Numbered from the stretch's first letter, positions 10,276 through 17,608 are shown. The stretch is DNA of 42,476 nucleotides from an uncultured Oscillospiraceae bacterium (GCA_910584285.1 CAJTYK010000016.1:1-42476), one strand, 5' to 3'. Program-made: numbers and translations. Notes: a model not told the origin generated them from the sequence alone.

Positions 10276-10989
10276 TTATTCTGTCAACGCTTCTCTCAAA
10301 TGGGCCACCGCCCGCCGCTCGATGCGGGACACCTGCACCTGGCTTACCCCCAGCACCTTGGACACCCGGTCCTGGGTGAAGTTCCGGTAGAATCGCAGCA
10401 GGATCACCATCCGCTCCCGCTCCGGCAGGTTGTCGATGGCGTGGCGCAGGGCCAGCTTCTCCACCAGCTCGTCCTCAATGCCCTCGTCGCCCAGCACCGC
10501 CTCCAGGGAGAAGCCGCCCTCCCCCGTCTCCTCCTGGAGGGAGGCCACCGACAGCACCGCCGTGTCCGCCGCGGCGATCTCCTCCGGCTCCAGCCCGGTG
10601 GCGGCGGCCAGCTCGCCCACCGTGGGCTCCCGGCCCAGCCGCTGGGTCAGCTCCTGCCGCCGCTGGCGCAGGGCCATGGCCCGCTCCTTCGTCCCCCGGC
10701 TCACCTTTACCGCCCCGTCGTCCCGGAGGAAGCGCCGGATCTCCCCGGCGATCTTGGGCACGGCGTAGGTGGAAAACTGGGTGCCGTAGGCGGTGTCGAA
10801 CCCCCGGATGGCCTTCAAAAACCCCAGACAGCCCAGCTGGTACAGATCCTCCGGATCCACCCCCCGGCCGTAGTACCGCCGGGCCACCGACCAGATCAGG
10901 CCGCTGTTGTCCAGCAGCAGCCGCTCGCAGGCGTCGTTGTCGCCGGCCTTGGCGGCCTCCAGCAGGGCGGGGGCGTCCAGGCCCCTCAC
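10276..10989 (-). CDS. sigF: Sporulation sigma factor SigF (SpoIIAC)
   Basis: 237 residues starting at GTG 10989, overlapping the spoIIAB stop by four bases (GTGA). The sigma-70 regions are clear: region 2 with DPEDLYQLGCLGFLKAIRGFDTAYGTQFSTYAVPKIAGEIRRFLRDD (about 45-92), region 3, and region 4 with LPERERMVILLRFYRNFTQDRVSKVLGVSQVQVSRIERRA (about 188-228). SigF directs forespore-specific transcription after asymmetric division. It is held inactive by SpoIIAB and released by dephosphorylated SpoIIAA, both encoded immediately upstream, which makes the assignment secure. Its presence indicates an endospore former or a recent descendant of one. Confidence 0.95.
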   Translation of the reverse strand: MRGLDAPALLEAAKAGDNDACERLLLDNSGLIWSVARRYYGRGVDPEDLYQLGCLGFLKAIRGFDTAYGTQFSTYAVPKIAGEIRRFLRDDGAVKVSRGTKERAMALRQRRQELTQRLGREPTVGELAAATGLEPEEIAAADTAVLSVASLQEETGEGGFSLEAVLGDEGIEDELVEKLALRHAIDNLPERERMVILLRFYRNFTQDRVSKVLGVSQVQVSRIERRAVAHLREALTE

Positions 10990-11429
10990 TTGGGGGCGCC
11001 CGCCCGGGGGGCCAGGCGCTTGCGCATGGTGACGGTGGTGCCCTTCCCGGGCTGGGAGCGCACCTTGAGGCCGTCCATGAAGCTCTCCATGATGGTGAAG
11101 CCCATGCCGGAGCGCTCCTCTCCGCCGGTGGTGTACAGGGGGGTGCGGGCCTTGTCCACGTCGGGTATGCCCACGCCGGAGTCCTTCACCTGGAGCTCCA
11201 GCCAGCCCTCCTCATAGCGCCGCAGGCGCAGGGTGATCTTGCCCAGCCGGTCGGGGTAGGCGTGGACGATGGCGTTGGTGACCGCCTCGGACACGGCGGT
11301 TTTGATGTCCGCCACCTCGTCCAGGGTGGGGTCCAGCTGGGCGGCAAAGCAGGCCGCGCAGGCCCGGGCGAAGCCCTCGTTGGCGGAGCGGGAGGTGAAG
11401 GTGATGGTTGCCTGATCCGTAGCTTTCAT
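10986..11429 (-). CDS. spoIIAB: Anti-sigma F factor / serine kinase SpoIIAB
   Basis: 147 residues. It is a GHKL-type kinase: N-box EAVTNAIVHAYP (about 48-59), ATP-binding boxes DSGVGIPD (about 83-90) and RSGMGFTIMESF (about 106-117). It binds SigF to silence it and phosphorylates SpoIIAA, using ATP. The ATG at 11429 follows ACAGGAGAG. In most spore formers spoIIAA and spoIIAB overlap or nearly touch. Here they are 144 bases apart because a palindromic repeat element lies between them. Confidence 0.95.
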   Translation of the reverse strand: MKATDQATITFTSRSANEGFARACAACFAAQLDPTLDEVADIKTAVSEAVTNAIVHAYPDRLGKITLRLRRYEEGWLELQVKDSGVGIPDVDKARTPLYTTGGEERSGMGFTIMESFMDGLKVRSQPGKGTTVTMRKRLAPRAGAPK

Positions 11430-11447
11430 GGTATGTACTCTCCTGTT

Positions 11448-11578
11448 CTCAGTGAAGCGTTCCGCTTCGTTACCGGGCGGAAGCAGATAAATTACAGTAA
11501 CGGTTGGCAGCGAGTTTCAAGCTCGTGGGTCTAAGACCCTTTTCGGTTCCTTTTTCTCTCGAGAAAAAGTAACTCAGT
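11448..11578 (-). repeat. Palindromic repeat element, copy C, inside the spoIIA operon
   Basis: About 119 bases (11454-11572) bracketed by the direct repeat CTCAGT (11448-11453 and 11573-11578), which looks like a target duplication. On the minus strand it opens with a 13-bp near-perfect palindrome centred on CTCGAG (arms 11546-11558 and 11561-11573). The 13-base palindrome GGGTCTTAGACCC (11527-11539) and CGAGCTTG follow, and it closes with a small hairpin at GAAGCG/CGCTTC. Copies A (21361) and B (22972) share this order. It starts directly after the spoIIAA stop codon. Confidence 0.8.
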
Positions 11579-11879
11579 CGAATGGGATCAGGCGGCCCAC
11601 CCCGGCGGCGTCCAGCACCCGGCGGGCCTGTGCGGGGATATGGGAGGCCCGCAGGGCGCCCCCATGCCGCTCCATCTGCCGCAGGGCGCGGAGCAGCACG
11701 GCGATGCCCGAGCTGTCCATAAAGGTGACGCCGGACAGATCCAGGGTGAGCCGGGAGGGCAGGCGCTCCGCGATGGCCTCATCCAGCTGGGCCATCATGT
11801 CCCGGGCGGCGTGGTGGTCGATCTCGCCGGACAGGGCGATGGTGAGGCCGCTGTCCCGGCCGGTGATGGTGATGGGCAT
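11574..11879 (-). CDS. spoIIAA: Anti-sigma F factor antagonist SpoIIAA
   Basis: 101 residues from the ATG at 11879, which follows AAGGAAGGG at good spacing; the longer in-frame reading upstream crosses a terminator hairpin. It is a STAS-domain protein with GEIDHHAARD (about 18-27) and VTFMDSSGIAVL (about 51-62). By analogy with B. subtilis the second Ser of DSSG (Ser57) is the phosphorylation site. When dephosphorylated by SpoIIE it displaces SigF from SpoIIAB. It is the first gene of the operon; its stop codon abuts the repeat element. I could not find a convincing SigH promoter. Confidence 0.93.
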   Translation of the reverse strand: MPITITGRDSGLTIALSGEIDHHAARDMMAQLDEAIAERLPSRLTLDLSGVTFMDSSGIAVLLRALRQMERHGGALRASHIPAQARRVLDAAGVGRLIPFD

Positions 11880-11903
11880 GGCTTGTCCCTTCCTTGCGTA
11901 AAA

Positions 11904-11942
11904 AATAAGCGCGGTACGGGGTTGTCCCGTATCGCGCTTATT
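11904..11942 (-). terminator. Terminator of the ECF sigma/anti-sigma operon
   Basis: A 17-bp stem with one wobble pair (arms 11904-11920 and 11926-11942), a 5-base loop, then a T-rich tract reading TTATTTTTT on the minus strand. It lies between the anti-sigma gene and spoIIAA. A TATAAT motif on the minus strand (11945-11940) abuts the stem but has no -35 box at normal distance. Confidence 0.8.
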
Positions 11943-11998
11943 ATAATGGATTGATGGGGGCGGATTTTGTTGCAAGGGGGAACCAAAAATTGGAAAAT

Positions 11999-12811
11999 TT
12001 AGCAGGCGGGGGTATATTCAAAGGCGTCCAGCACCTGGAGCAGGACGGCGCGGGCGTCCCCGTCATCGACGCTGATGATAGTGGGAATGCCGTTGAGGGA
12101 GCAGGCGGCTTTGTAGGAGGCCCCGTCCTCGTCCGGGCGGGTGAGCTCCAAAATCTGGGCCTCCAGCCCGCTGGGGGCGGTGTAGGTATCCTGGCTTACC
12201 TGCATTCCCTCAATATGGCTGAAGTCGTAGCCCTGGAACCGCTCGTCCCAGTCCTCCTGCAGCGCGGCCTGGCGGTCGGTGAACAGGTTGGCCTCCACCA
12301 GGATGTTAGCCTCCCCGATCTCGTAGCAGCCATAGACACGGGCGCTGGACAACTCGGGGTCGCTGAGAATTACCATGAACGGACTGCCTACGCCGTCATA
12401 GATGTGGCCGAAACGGGTGGCCGGGGAAGCATCCAGCAGCGGGTTGTCCATCAGGTTGACGCCGATGAAGTCCTCTGCCGCCTGCCAGGACGGGACGGCG
12501 CGAATCAGGCGGCCACTTGCTGTTTTCCGAACCCCTTCCAGCGCCTTGACCTGCTCGGAAAGGCTGTCATAGGGGTAATAGGCGACGCCGCCTTGCAGAT
12601 AGATGACGCCGTTGTCCCCGTCCACGATGGACACACCCATGTAATGGACGGCGGCGGCGGTGCCGATAAGCGCCAAACACAGGCAGGCGGCGATGAGGCC
12701 CGCGCGGGCCAGCTTGGGCAGGTGGCGCTTGGCGGGCGCGTCGAGATCGGCCTCCTCGATGAGGTCGGGGGGCAGGTTGGTCATGAGGTTTAATACGTCC
12801 TCTTTTTTCAC
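11999..12811 (-). CDS. Probable membrane-anchored anti-sigma factor partner of the ECF sigma factor
   Basis: 270 residues from a GTG at 12811 that overlaps the sigma-factor stop by four bases (GTGA) and follows AGGAGGG. The N-terminal cytoplasmic part (about 1-33) starts with VLNLMTNLPPDLIEEA, a single transmembrane helix spans about 34-54 (GLIAACLCLALIGTAAAV), and about 215 residues lie outside. That topology and the translational coupling are those of anti-sigma factors, which bind the sigma factor inside and sense signals outside. I recognise no classic zinc-binding anti-sigma motif, so the role rests on position and topology. Confidence 0.65.
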   Translation of the reverse strand: MKKEDVLNLMTNLPPDLIEEADLDAPAKRHLPKLARAGLIAACLCLALIGTAAAVHYMGVSIVDGDNGVIYLQGGVAYYPYDSLSEQVKALEGVRKTASGRLIRAVPSWQAAEDFIGVNLMDNPLLDASPATRFGHIYDGVGSPFMVILSDPELSSARVYGCYEIGEANILVEANLFTDRQAALQEDWDERFQGYDFSHIEGMQVSQDTYTAPSGLEAQILELTRPDEDGASYKAACSLNGIPTIISVDDGDARAVLLQVLDAFEYTPAC

Positions 12812-13356
12812 AGGAAACCCTCCTTTTGCAGTTGTGCGCGCAGCCTGTTCCGGGTGCGGAACAGCACGCTTTTGGTTTTGCTCACGCTCCAGCCCAGGTG
12901 GCGGGCGGCGTCCTCCACCCGGTCGCCGTACCAGTAGCGGCGCAGGAAGGCGACACGCACGTCCTTCGGCTGGGCGCGGAGAAAGCGGTCGATGGCGTCC
13001 AGTAGGGCGCGGCGGGCGGATTCCTCCTCGGGGCCGTCCCCCGGGGGCAGGCAGGAGGCCAGCTCCAGGGCCGCCTCGTCCACCGTGGGCGGGCGTCGGC
13101 TGTTCTCCCGGCCCAGGGCCAGGGCCCGGTTGCGGACGATAGCCGCCAGCCAGCCCTTGAAATGCTCCGGCTGGGCCGGGGGGATGGCCCGCCACACCGC
13201 TAAAAAGCTGTCGTTGAGACACTCGTCCACGTCCCGGGGGTCGGATAGGAGGCGGGCGGCCACGGTGCGGCAGTAGGGGCCGTACTGGGCGGTCAGCGCG
13301 GGGAGGGCCTCCTCCGAGCGGGCGGCAAACAGGGCGATGAGCTGGGCGTCCGTCAT
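12808..13356 (-). CDS. ECF-type RNA polymerase sigma factor
   Basis: 182 residues from the ATG at 13356 (AAGGAAG upstream). Sigma region 2 covers about 10-75 (ALTAQYGPYCRTVAARLLSDPRDVDECLNDSFLAVW, with the aromatic -10 contacts), a variable linker about 85-115, and region 4 about 120-178 (FLRRYWYGDRVEDAARHLGWSVSKTKSVLFRTRNRLRAQL, a helix-turn-helix reading the -35). ECF factors answer envelope or environmental signals and usually autoregulate. The next gene, translationally coupled, is its probable anti-sigma factor. Unrelated to the adjacent SigF circuit despite proximity. Confidence 0.9.
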   Translation of the reverse strand: MTDAQLIALFAARSEEALPALTAQYGPYCRTVAARLLSDPRDVDECLNDSFLAVWRAIPPAQPEHFKGWLAAIVRNRALALGRENSRRPPTVDEAALELASCLPPGDGPEEESARRALLDAIDRFLRAQPKDVRVAFLRRYWYGDRVEDAARHLGWSVSKTKSVLFRTRNRLRAQLQKEGFL

Positions 13357-13379
13357 GGCGTCACTTCCTTTCCGGGGCG

Positions 13380-13428
13380 GGAACCGGTTCCTGTCTCTAT
13401 AGAGTGCCATTTGGGGCGGTTGGTTGCA
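13380..13428 (-). promoter_or_regulatory. Possible autoregulated ECF promoter with a palindrome in the leader
   Basis: On the minus strand TGCAACC (13428-13422), a 17-base gap and CTCTATA (13404-13398) resemble an ECF -35 with AAC and a matching -10. A 12-base perfect palindrome, GGAACCGGTTCC (13380-13391), follows in the 5' leader. The assignment is by pattern only. Confidence 0.35.
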
Positions 13429-13483
13429 AGCGTTCGCAAAAAAGTTTTTGTCCGCCGGTGCTCCGCCCTGCCGGAAGCAGACG

Positions 13484-13513
13484 AAAACCGTTTGGATCCC
13501 CCAGACGGTTTTT
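13484..13513 (+). terminator. Orphan terminator-like hairpin upstream of the uraA promoter
   Basis: A 12-bp stem with one wobble (arms 13484-13495 and 13501-13512), a 5-base loop and TTTTT. No gene on the plus strand ends before it, since the neighbour is divergent. It may end an unseen small RNA or insulate the uraA promoter that follows 16 bases later. Confidence 0.4.
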
Positions 13514-13528
13514 GTGCACAATCCCAAC

Positions 13529-13557
13529 TTGCAACTTTGACCGGGTTCTGGTATGAT
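13529..13557 (+). promoter_or_regulatory. Sigma-A-type promoter of the uraA leader
   Basis: -35 TTGCAA (13529-13534), a 17-base spacer, -10 TATGAT (13552-13557). It starts a leader of about 170 bases that contains a short ORF and an intrinsic terminator before uraA. Confidence 0.75.
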
Positions 13558-13584
13558 AGGTCGAACGCAAAGGAGGGGAACAAG

Positions 13585-13653
13585 ATGCGCCAGTTTACGC
13601 CGCTGTTTTTCAAAGCGCCCGGCTGCGGGCGTGCTGTTCCTTTTTCCACGTAG
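13585..13653 (+). CDS. Putative 22-residue leader peptide of uraA
   Basis: Small ORF MRQFTPLFFKAPGCGRAVPFST, with a very strong AAAGGAGGGG ribosome site 9 bases before the ATG, beginning 28 bases after the -10 box. Four Phe codons sit in U-rich stretches (UUU at codon 4, UUU UUC at codons 8-9, CCU UUU UCC near the end). A 7-bp hairpin (13615-13632) lies inside the ORF, and the stop codon is 3 bases before the terminator stem. The arrangement recalls the pyrBI leader of enteric bacteria, where UTP-dependent pausing couples translation to attenuation. Function is inferred only. Confidence 0.5.
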   Translation: MRQFTPLFFKAPGCGRAVPFST

Positions 13654-13655
13654 CT

Positions 13656-13694
13656 GAGACAATCGCCGTTTTTTCGGTGGTTGTCTCTTTTTTT
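13656..13694 (+). terminator. Intrinsic terminator (candidate attenuator) upstream of uraA
   Basis: A 13-bp stem with two wobble pairs (GAGACAATCGCCG at 13656-13668, arm 13675-13687), a TTTTTT loop and seven T residues. It lies between the promoter and uraA, so uraA expression from this promoter requires readthrough. Confidence 0.85.
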
Positions 13695-13737
13695 GCGCGG
13701 AGCCGTACCATGACATTTGAAAGGGAGAGAGTAGAGT

Positions 13738-15111
13738 ATGAACAACCAAGAACCCATCCGTGACGCGCGCACTCTGGGCGTGCCCAAGATGCTCATCCTG
13801 GGCCTCCAGCACATGTTCGCCATGTTCGGGGCCACCGTGCTGGTGCCCATCCTGGTGAACGCCTACGGCCTGCCTCTGTCCATCCAGACCACCCTGTTCT
13901 TCGCCGGCATCGGCACCCTGTTTTTCCACGTGTGCACTAAGCTGAAGGTGCCCGCCTTCCTGGGCTCCTCCTTCGCCTTCCTGGGCGGCTTCCAGGCCAT
14001 CGCCAACCTGGACTCCGGCAAGTACGCCGGCATGGCCGCGGCGGAGAAGCTCCAGTACGCCTGCGGCGGCATGGTGGTGGCCGGCCTGCTGTACGTTGTC
14101 CTGGCCGCTATCATCAAGCTGGTGGGCGTGAAGAAGGTCATGCGCTTCCTGCCCCCGGTGGTGACCGGGCCCATCATCATCCTGATTGGCCTGAACCTGG
14201 CTCCCTCCGCGGTGAACAACGCCAAGACCTGCTGGTGGCTGGCTCTGGTGGCCATGGCCATCATCGTGGCGGCCAACATCTGGGGCAAGGGCATGATTAA
14301 AATCATCCCCATTCTGCTGGGCGTGGTGGGCTCCTATGTGGTGGCCGTCATCGCCAACGCCCTGGGGGCCCAGAACGCGGCCGGGGAGGCCCTCATTGAC
14401 TTCTCCAGCGTGGCCGCCTCCAGCCCCATCGGCCTCCAGCCCTTCTTCACCAACTTCGGCGGATCCATCGCCAAGTTTGACCTGACCTCCATCCTGGTGA
14501 TGGCCCCCATCGCCATCGCCGCCATGATGGAGCACATCGGCGATATGTCCGCCATCTCCGCCACCGTGGGCGAGAACTTCATCCAGGATCCCGGCCTGCA
14601 CCGCACCCTCATCGGCGACGGCATCGCTACCTCCCTGTCCGCCCTGTTCGGCGGCCCCGCCAACACCACTTACGGCGAGAACACCGGCGTGCTGGTGCTG
14701 TCCAAGGTGTACGACCCCAAGGTCATCCGGCTGGCGGCCATTTACGCCCTGGTGCTGTCCTTCAGCCCCATGTTCGCGGCGGTGGTGAACTCCATGCCGG
14801 CGGCCATTGTGGGCGGCGTGTCCTTCATCCTGTACGGCATGATCTCCGCCATCGGTGTGCGTAACGTGGTGGAGAACCGGGTGGACTTCACCAACTCCCG
14901 GAACCTGATTATCGCCGCGGTGATTCTGGTGTGCGGCCTGGGCTTCACCGGGGGGCTCACCTTCCAGGTGGGCGGCGCGTCCATCACGCTGACCTCCCTG
15001 GCCATCGCCGCCATCGCGGGGATTGTGCTCAATGCCATCCTGCCGGGGAAGGACTACGAGTTCGGCTCCGACGTCACCGACGGGCGGTCGGCGGATTTTG
15101 GGCGGTATTGA
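13738..15111 (+). CDS. uraA: Uracil permease (NCS2 nucleobase:cation symporter)
   Basis: 457 residues, about 14 transmembrane segments. The NCS2 signatures are QHMFAMFGATVLVPIL (about 23-38), AFLGSSFAFLGGFQAI (about 79-94), NTTYGENTGVLVLSKV (about 313-328) and the preceding MMEHIGDMSAIS with the conserved substrate-binding Glu. It imports uracil with protons across the cytoplasmic membrane for pyrimidine salvage. UraA is preferred over xanthine permeases by similarity of the first motif. It lies alone behind an attenuator-like leader and before a strong terminator, so its expression probably follows pyrimidine supply. Confidence 0.9.
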   Translation: MNNQEPIRDARTLGVPKMLILGLQHMFAMFGATVLVPILVNAYGLPLSIQTTLFFAGIGTLFFHVCTKLKVPAFLGSSFAFLGGFQAIANLDSGKYAGMAAAEKLQYACGGMVVAGLLYVVLAAIIKLVGVKKVMRFLPPVVTGPIIILIGLNLAPSAVNNAKTCWWLALVAMAIIVAANIWGKGMIKIIPILLGVVGSYVVAVIANALGAQNAAGEALIDFSSVAASSPIGLQPFFTNFGGSIAKFDLTSILVMAPIAIAAMMEHIGDMSAISATVGENFIQDPGLHRTLIGDGIATSLSALFGGPANTTYGENTGVLVLSKVYDPKVIRLAAIYALVLSFSPMFAAVVNSMPAAIVGGVSFILYGMISAIGVRNVVENRVDFTNSRNLIIAAVILVCGLGFTGGLTFQVGGASITLTSLAIAAIAGIVLNAILPGKDYEFGSDVTDGRSADFGRY

Positions 15112-15134
15112 GATATCATAGCAACAGCATAGGG

Positions 15135-15173
15135 AAGGGCCGGACCTCGGTGAGGTCCGGCCCTTTTATTTTT
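15135..15173 (+). terminator. Terminator of uraA
   Basis: A perfect 14-bp stem (AAGGGCCGGACCTC at 15135-15148, arm 15152-15165), a 3-base loop and TTTATTTTT downstream. Confidence 0.9.
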
Positions 15174-15205
15174 GTCCCAATGCCATGAAAATGATCCTTG
15201 ATTGA

Positions 15206-17302
15206 TTAAAGGTTGAAGAAGTTGCTAAACCAATTTTGAGGCACATAGGTATTATAGCCTATTGTGCAAACCATCATCCAGCCGATCAGCAAAGAGTTCA
15301 CCGCCGCGCCAAGCCACACACTCTTGGAGACCTTGTACATCAGCTTTGAAACAAGGATCGTAATGGGAACAAAGAAGATGAAGCCATAGCTCGAAGTCCA
15401 GTTGCTTATTGAGTTCCCTGTCTGGCGCAGAATGACCTCAGTAGCTATTGCAAGTGCCCAAACGCCGATAGAATTTGCAACAATACTCACAAGAAGCGAC
15501 TTCCACTCCGCAATCTTTGCATCTGCGGAATAATTCAATCCCATACCGGCAACAACATAGAGCGGGAACAGCAAGATGGCAAAACGCCATACATAAAGCC
15601 AATGCTCAATCTTCATTTGCTCGAAAGCCATCATCCAGAAGCGGTAGTCTTGATTGAAAAGATCGAGTATGACAATAAGCGTTAAATATGCAACGGCAAT
15701 AAGAATGCAGCCAAGAAAGACCGTTTTAACTACATTAACTACGCCAAGCTTAACATTCAGACAGCTCAGGAAGGAACGGCCATACTTCTTTTTGTCCATT
15801 ACATTGAGTACGGCAAGCTCGACGATAGTAATCGCGACAACGACCGCAAGATAAATAAGGGTAAGCCACCAGCTCGGAAACAGCGGCCAGAATTTAGGTG
15901 ACGGAAGGCCGGGGGCGAAAATAGTATTGATATAATAAATTCCTATGAAACTTGCAACTGCGGCGACTGCGGCACAGGCCCAAAACCTCTTTTTGTCATA
16001 TTCCGTAAGATTCACTTCGTTTTTGCCGACGCAAGAGCCAAAGAAACGGGTCTGAAGCAAAAGCGCCGCCACAGGGAAAAGCAAACAGAGCATACCAACC
16101 ATAGCAACGGCATTAAGTATCTCACGGGCTACAAATTTTGTTTTGGTCGCGGGGATCGGGTTGGTCGCGGAATCGCTGAGCTCGCCGCAATTATAGCGGA
16201 ACACCTGCTCAAAGTAATGCGTCACCTCTGCGGCGGTCTTGGTCGAAAAGAAATTTTCACTGTGCGTTTCGGGATTCAGGGCAATCAGCCTTGTCGTGCG
16301 GTTATAGATCGCATTTTGAAGCTCTTGACTGTCCAGGATCGAGGTGGCGTTAAAATCACCTATGACGCCACTGCTATTAGCGATATCATCAATCGCATAC
16401 CATGTGTCAAGCTGGATGTCCCCATCAACGTGCCAGTAATCCTGATTCTTGGGGTCAAACCTGAATCCTGCTACGCCGCCGTCAAAGTCACCACCAATAA
16501 TTCCTTCGTTAACCTGGCAGTTTCTCATTACCTCATAACCGGCAACATCGACAGGCTTCGTTGGACCGCAGTTGGACGCAGTCCCGCCAATAATGCAAAC
16601 TGCAAGAACATTGGTATCATATTCCTCGCGGACCTCTGCTTTTATGTGTTCATACAACCCTATCTCGTCTACAGTGAGCCTACTTTCCGCCAGTTCATCT
16701 GCATCCATAAGAATTTCGGCTTCGGTAAAGCTCTGGCCAAACTGTTCATACAGAACATTCACCATTCTATCATTGAAGGTCAAATACCCACAATCAAGCA
16801 AGGAAGCGTAGCCAGAACGACGGGAGCCCTGGGAATGGCCTGCGATGCCAATACGCTTCTGATCCACAAATTTGAGCGTTCTGACAAAATTTACAGCGTC
16901 CAATATACCACTTGGTGTCGTCCACGTGTCGTACCCATCCTGCCCCATATTATTCTCGTCATACTTTGGGAACTCACTGAGACCTGTACCGTATCCGTTG
17001 ACACAGAAGACAACAAACTGGCGGCGGGCAAGTTCTTCCGCAAAGCTGCGGTAATTATTTTTTGTAACGCCTGCTCCATGTGTGACAACGATGGCTGGAA
17101 GCTGATCCCGATCTGAAGTGCCGGCAGGATAATACAAATCGCCCACCAACTCCGCGCCTCGGGCATCTAAACGAATAGTTTCGATTTTAGTTTTCCCCGC
17201 ATTTGACGAAATCATCGCAGCAAAAAAACTGCTGACCAATATCACACCGAGGAACAATGCAATAAGTTTTTTGCAGCCTTGACTTGTCTTTAATGAAAAC
17301 AT
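15206..17302 (-). CDS. Alpha/beta hydrolase fused to an eight-helix membrane domain
   Basis: 698 residues, GGGAGG site before the ATG. A signal-anchor helix (about 12-32) is followed by an extracytoplasmic alpha/beta hydrolase: VVTHGAG (about 72-78, oxyanion region) and the nucleophile elbow IAGHSQGS with Ser157. A His in the ETHSENFF segment (about 335-345) may be the catalytic base. From about 395 to the end come roughly eight hydrophobic helices with no transporter motif I recognise. The hydrolase part resembles dienelactone-hydrolase or acetyl-esterase-like enzymes; its substrate is unknown. The gene is much more AT-rich than its neighbours, which suggests transfer. It is transcribed through a leader with an intrinsic terminator. 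Confidence 0.7.
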   Translation of the reverse strand: MFSLKTSQGCKKLIALFLGVILVSSFFAAMISSNAGKTKIETIRLDARGAELVGDLYYPAGTSDRDQLPAIVVTHGAGVTKNNYRSFAEELARRQFVVFCVNGYGTGLSEFPKYDENNMGQDGYDTWTTPSGILDAVNFVRTLKFVDQKRIGIAGHSQGSRRSGYASLLDCGYLTFNDRMVNVLYEQFGQSFTEAEILMDADELAESRLTVDEIGLYEHIKAEVREEYDTNVLAVCIIGGTASNCGPTKPVDVAGYEVMRNCQVNEGIIGGDFDGGVAGFRFDPKNQDYWHVDGDIQLDTWYAIDDIANSSGVIGDFNATSILDSQELQNAIYNRTTRLIALNPETHSENFFSTKTAAEVTHYFEQVFRYNCGELSDSATNPIPATKTKFVAREILNAVAMVGMLCLLFPVAALLLQTRFFGSCVGKNEVNLTEYDKKRFWACAAVAAVASFIGIYYINTIFAPGLPSPKFWPLFPSWWLTLIYLAVVVAITIVELAVLNVMDKKKYGRSFLSCLNVKLGVVNVVKTVFLGCILIAVAYLTLIVILDLFNQDYRFWMMAFEQMKIEHWLYVWRFAILLFPLYVVAGMGLNYSADAKIAEWKSLLVSIVANSIGVWALAIATEVILRQTGNSISNWTSSYGFIFFVPITILVSKLMYKVSKSVWLGAAVNSLLIGWMMVCTIGYNTYVPQNWFSNFFNL

Positions 17303-17370
17303 TTAACCACGACCTCCCTGTTGTTGTTTTTTGTAAGCCGATAACTCTCTTTTCTCAAACACCCCCCCCG

Positions 17371-17409
17371 AAATATAAAAAGAGCGCAACAGTCTTGCAA
17401 CTGTCGCGC
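17371..17409 (-). terminator. Leader terminator (candidate attenuator) upstream of the hydrolase gene
   Basis: On the minus strand a 10-bp stem with one wobble (arms 17400-17409 and 17384-17393), a 6-base loop and TCTTTTTATATTT. It lies about 50 bases after the promoter and about 70 bases before the start codon of the hydrolase gene. Confidence 0.75.
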
Positions 17410-17460
17410 CCTTCTCCAAACTCATGAGCAGATATCCACTTTTCAGCTTGCTGTAAATTT

Positions 17461-17489
17461 AGCATACCAGACGCACAGTTTTTTGTCAA
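17461..17489 (-). promoter_or_regulatory. Sigma-A-type promoter of the hydrolase leader
   Basis: On the minus strand -35 TTGACA (17489-17484), a 17-base spacer and -10 TATGCT (17466-17461). It is divergent from the glp promoter, whose -35 lies about 90 bases away. Confidence 0.75.
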
Positions 17490-17579
17490 TCCACTTTTTA
17501 GATTTTGTCGAAAACTTCCAAATGTCAAGGCCGTTTTTTGTCTGCCCCGCCAAAATGCCAAAAATTAGAGTTTCCCGGC

Positions 17580-17608
17580 TTGCATTTTTCCTCGGGCCCT
17601 GCTATGAT
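17580..17608 (+). promoter_or_regulatory. Sigma-A-type promoter of the glp operon
   Basis: -35 TTGCAT (17580-17585), a 17-base spacer and -10 TATGAT (17603-17608). It lies 100 bases before glpP and drives a leader with an intrinsic terminator. Confidence 0.75.

Noticed and set aside
12808..14601. A 597-residue protein combining antisense uraA sequence with the ECF sigma factor
   Set aside because: Only the last 182 residues are a sigma factor with its own ATG and ribosome site. The remainder is antisense to uraA.
17384..17466. A T-box, S-box or other known riboswitch in the hydrolase leader
   Set aside because: At about 50 bases before the terminator it is too short for those classes, and I see none of their conserved motifs.
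17355..17561. A 68-residue minus-strand ORF in the hydrolase leader
   Set aside because: It begins upstream of the -35 box and runs through the promoter and terminator, with no ribosome site. The RNA signals explain the region better.
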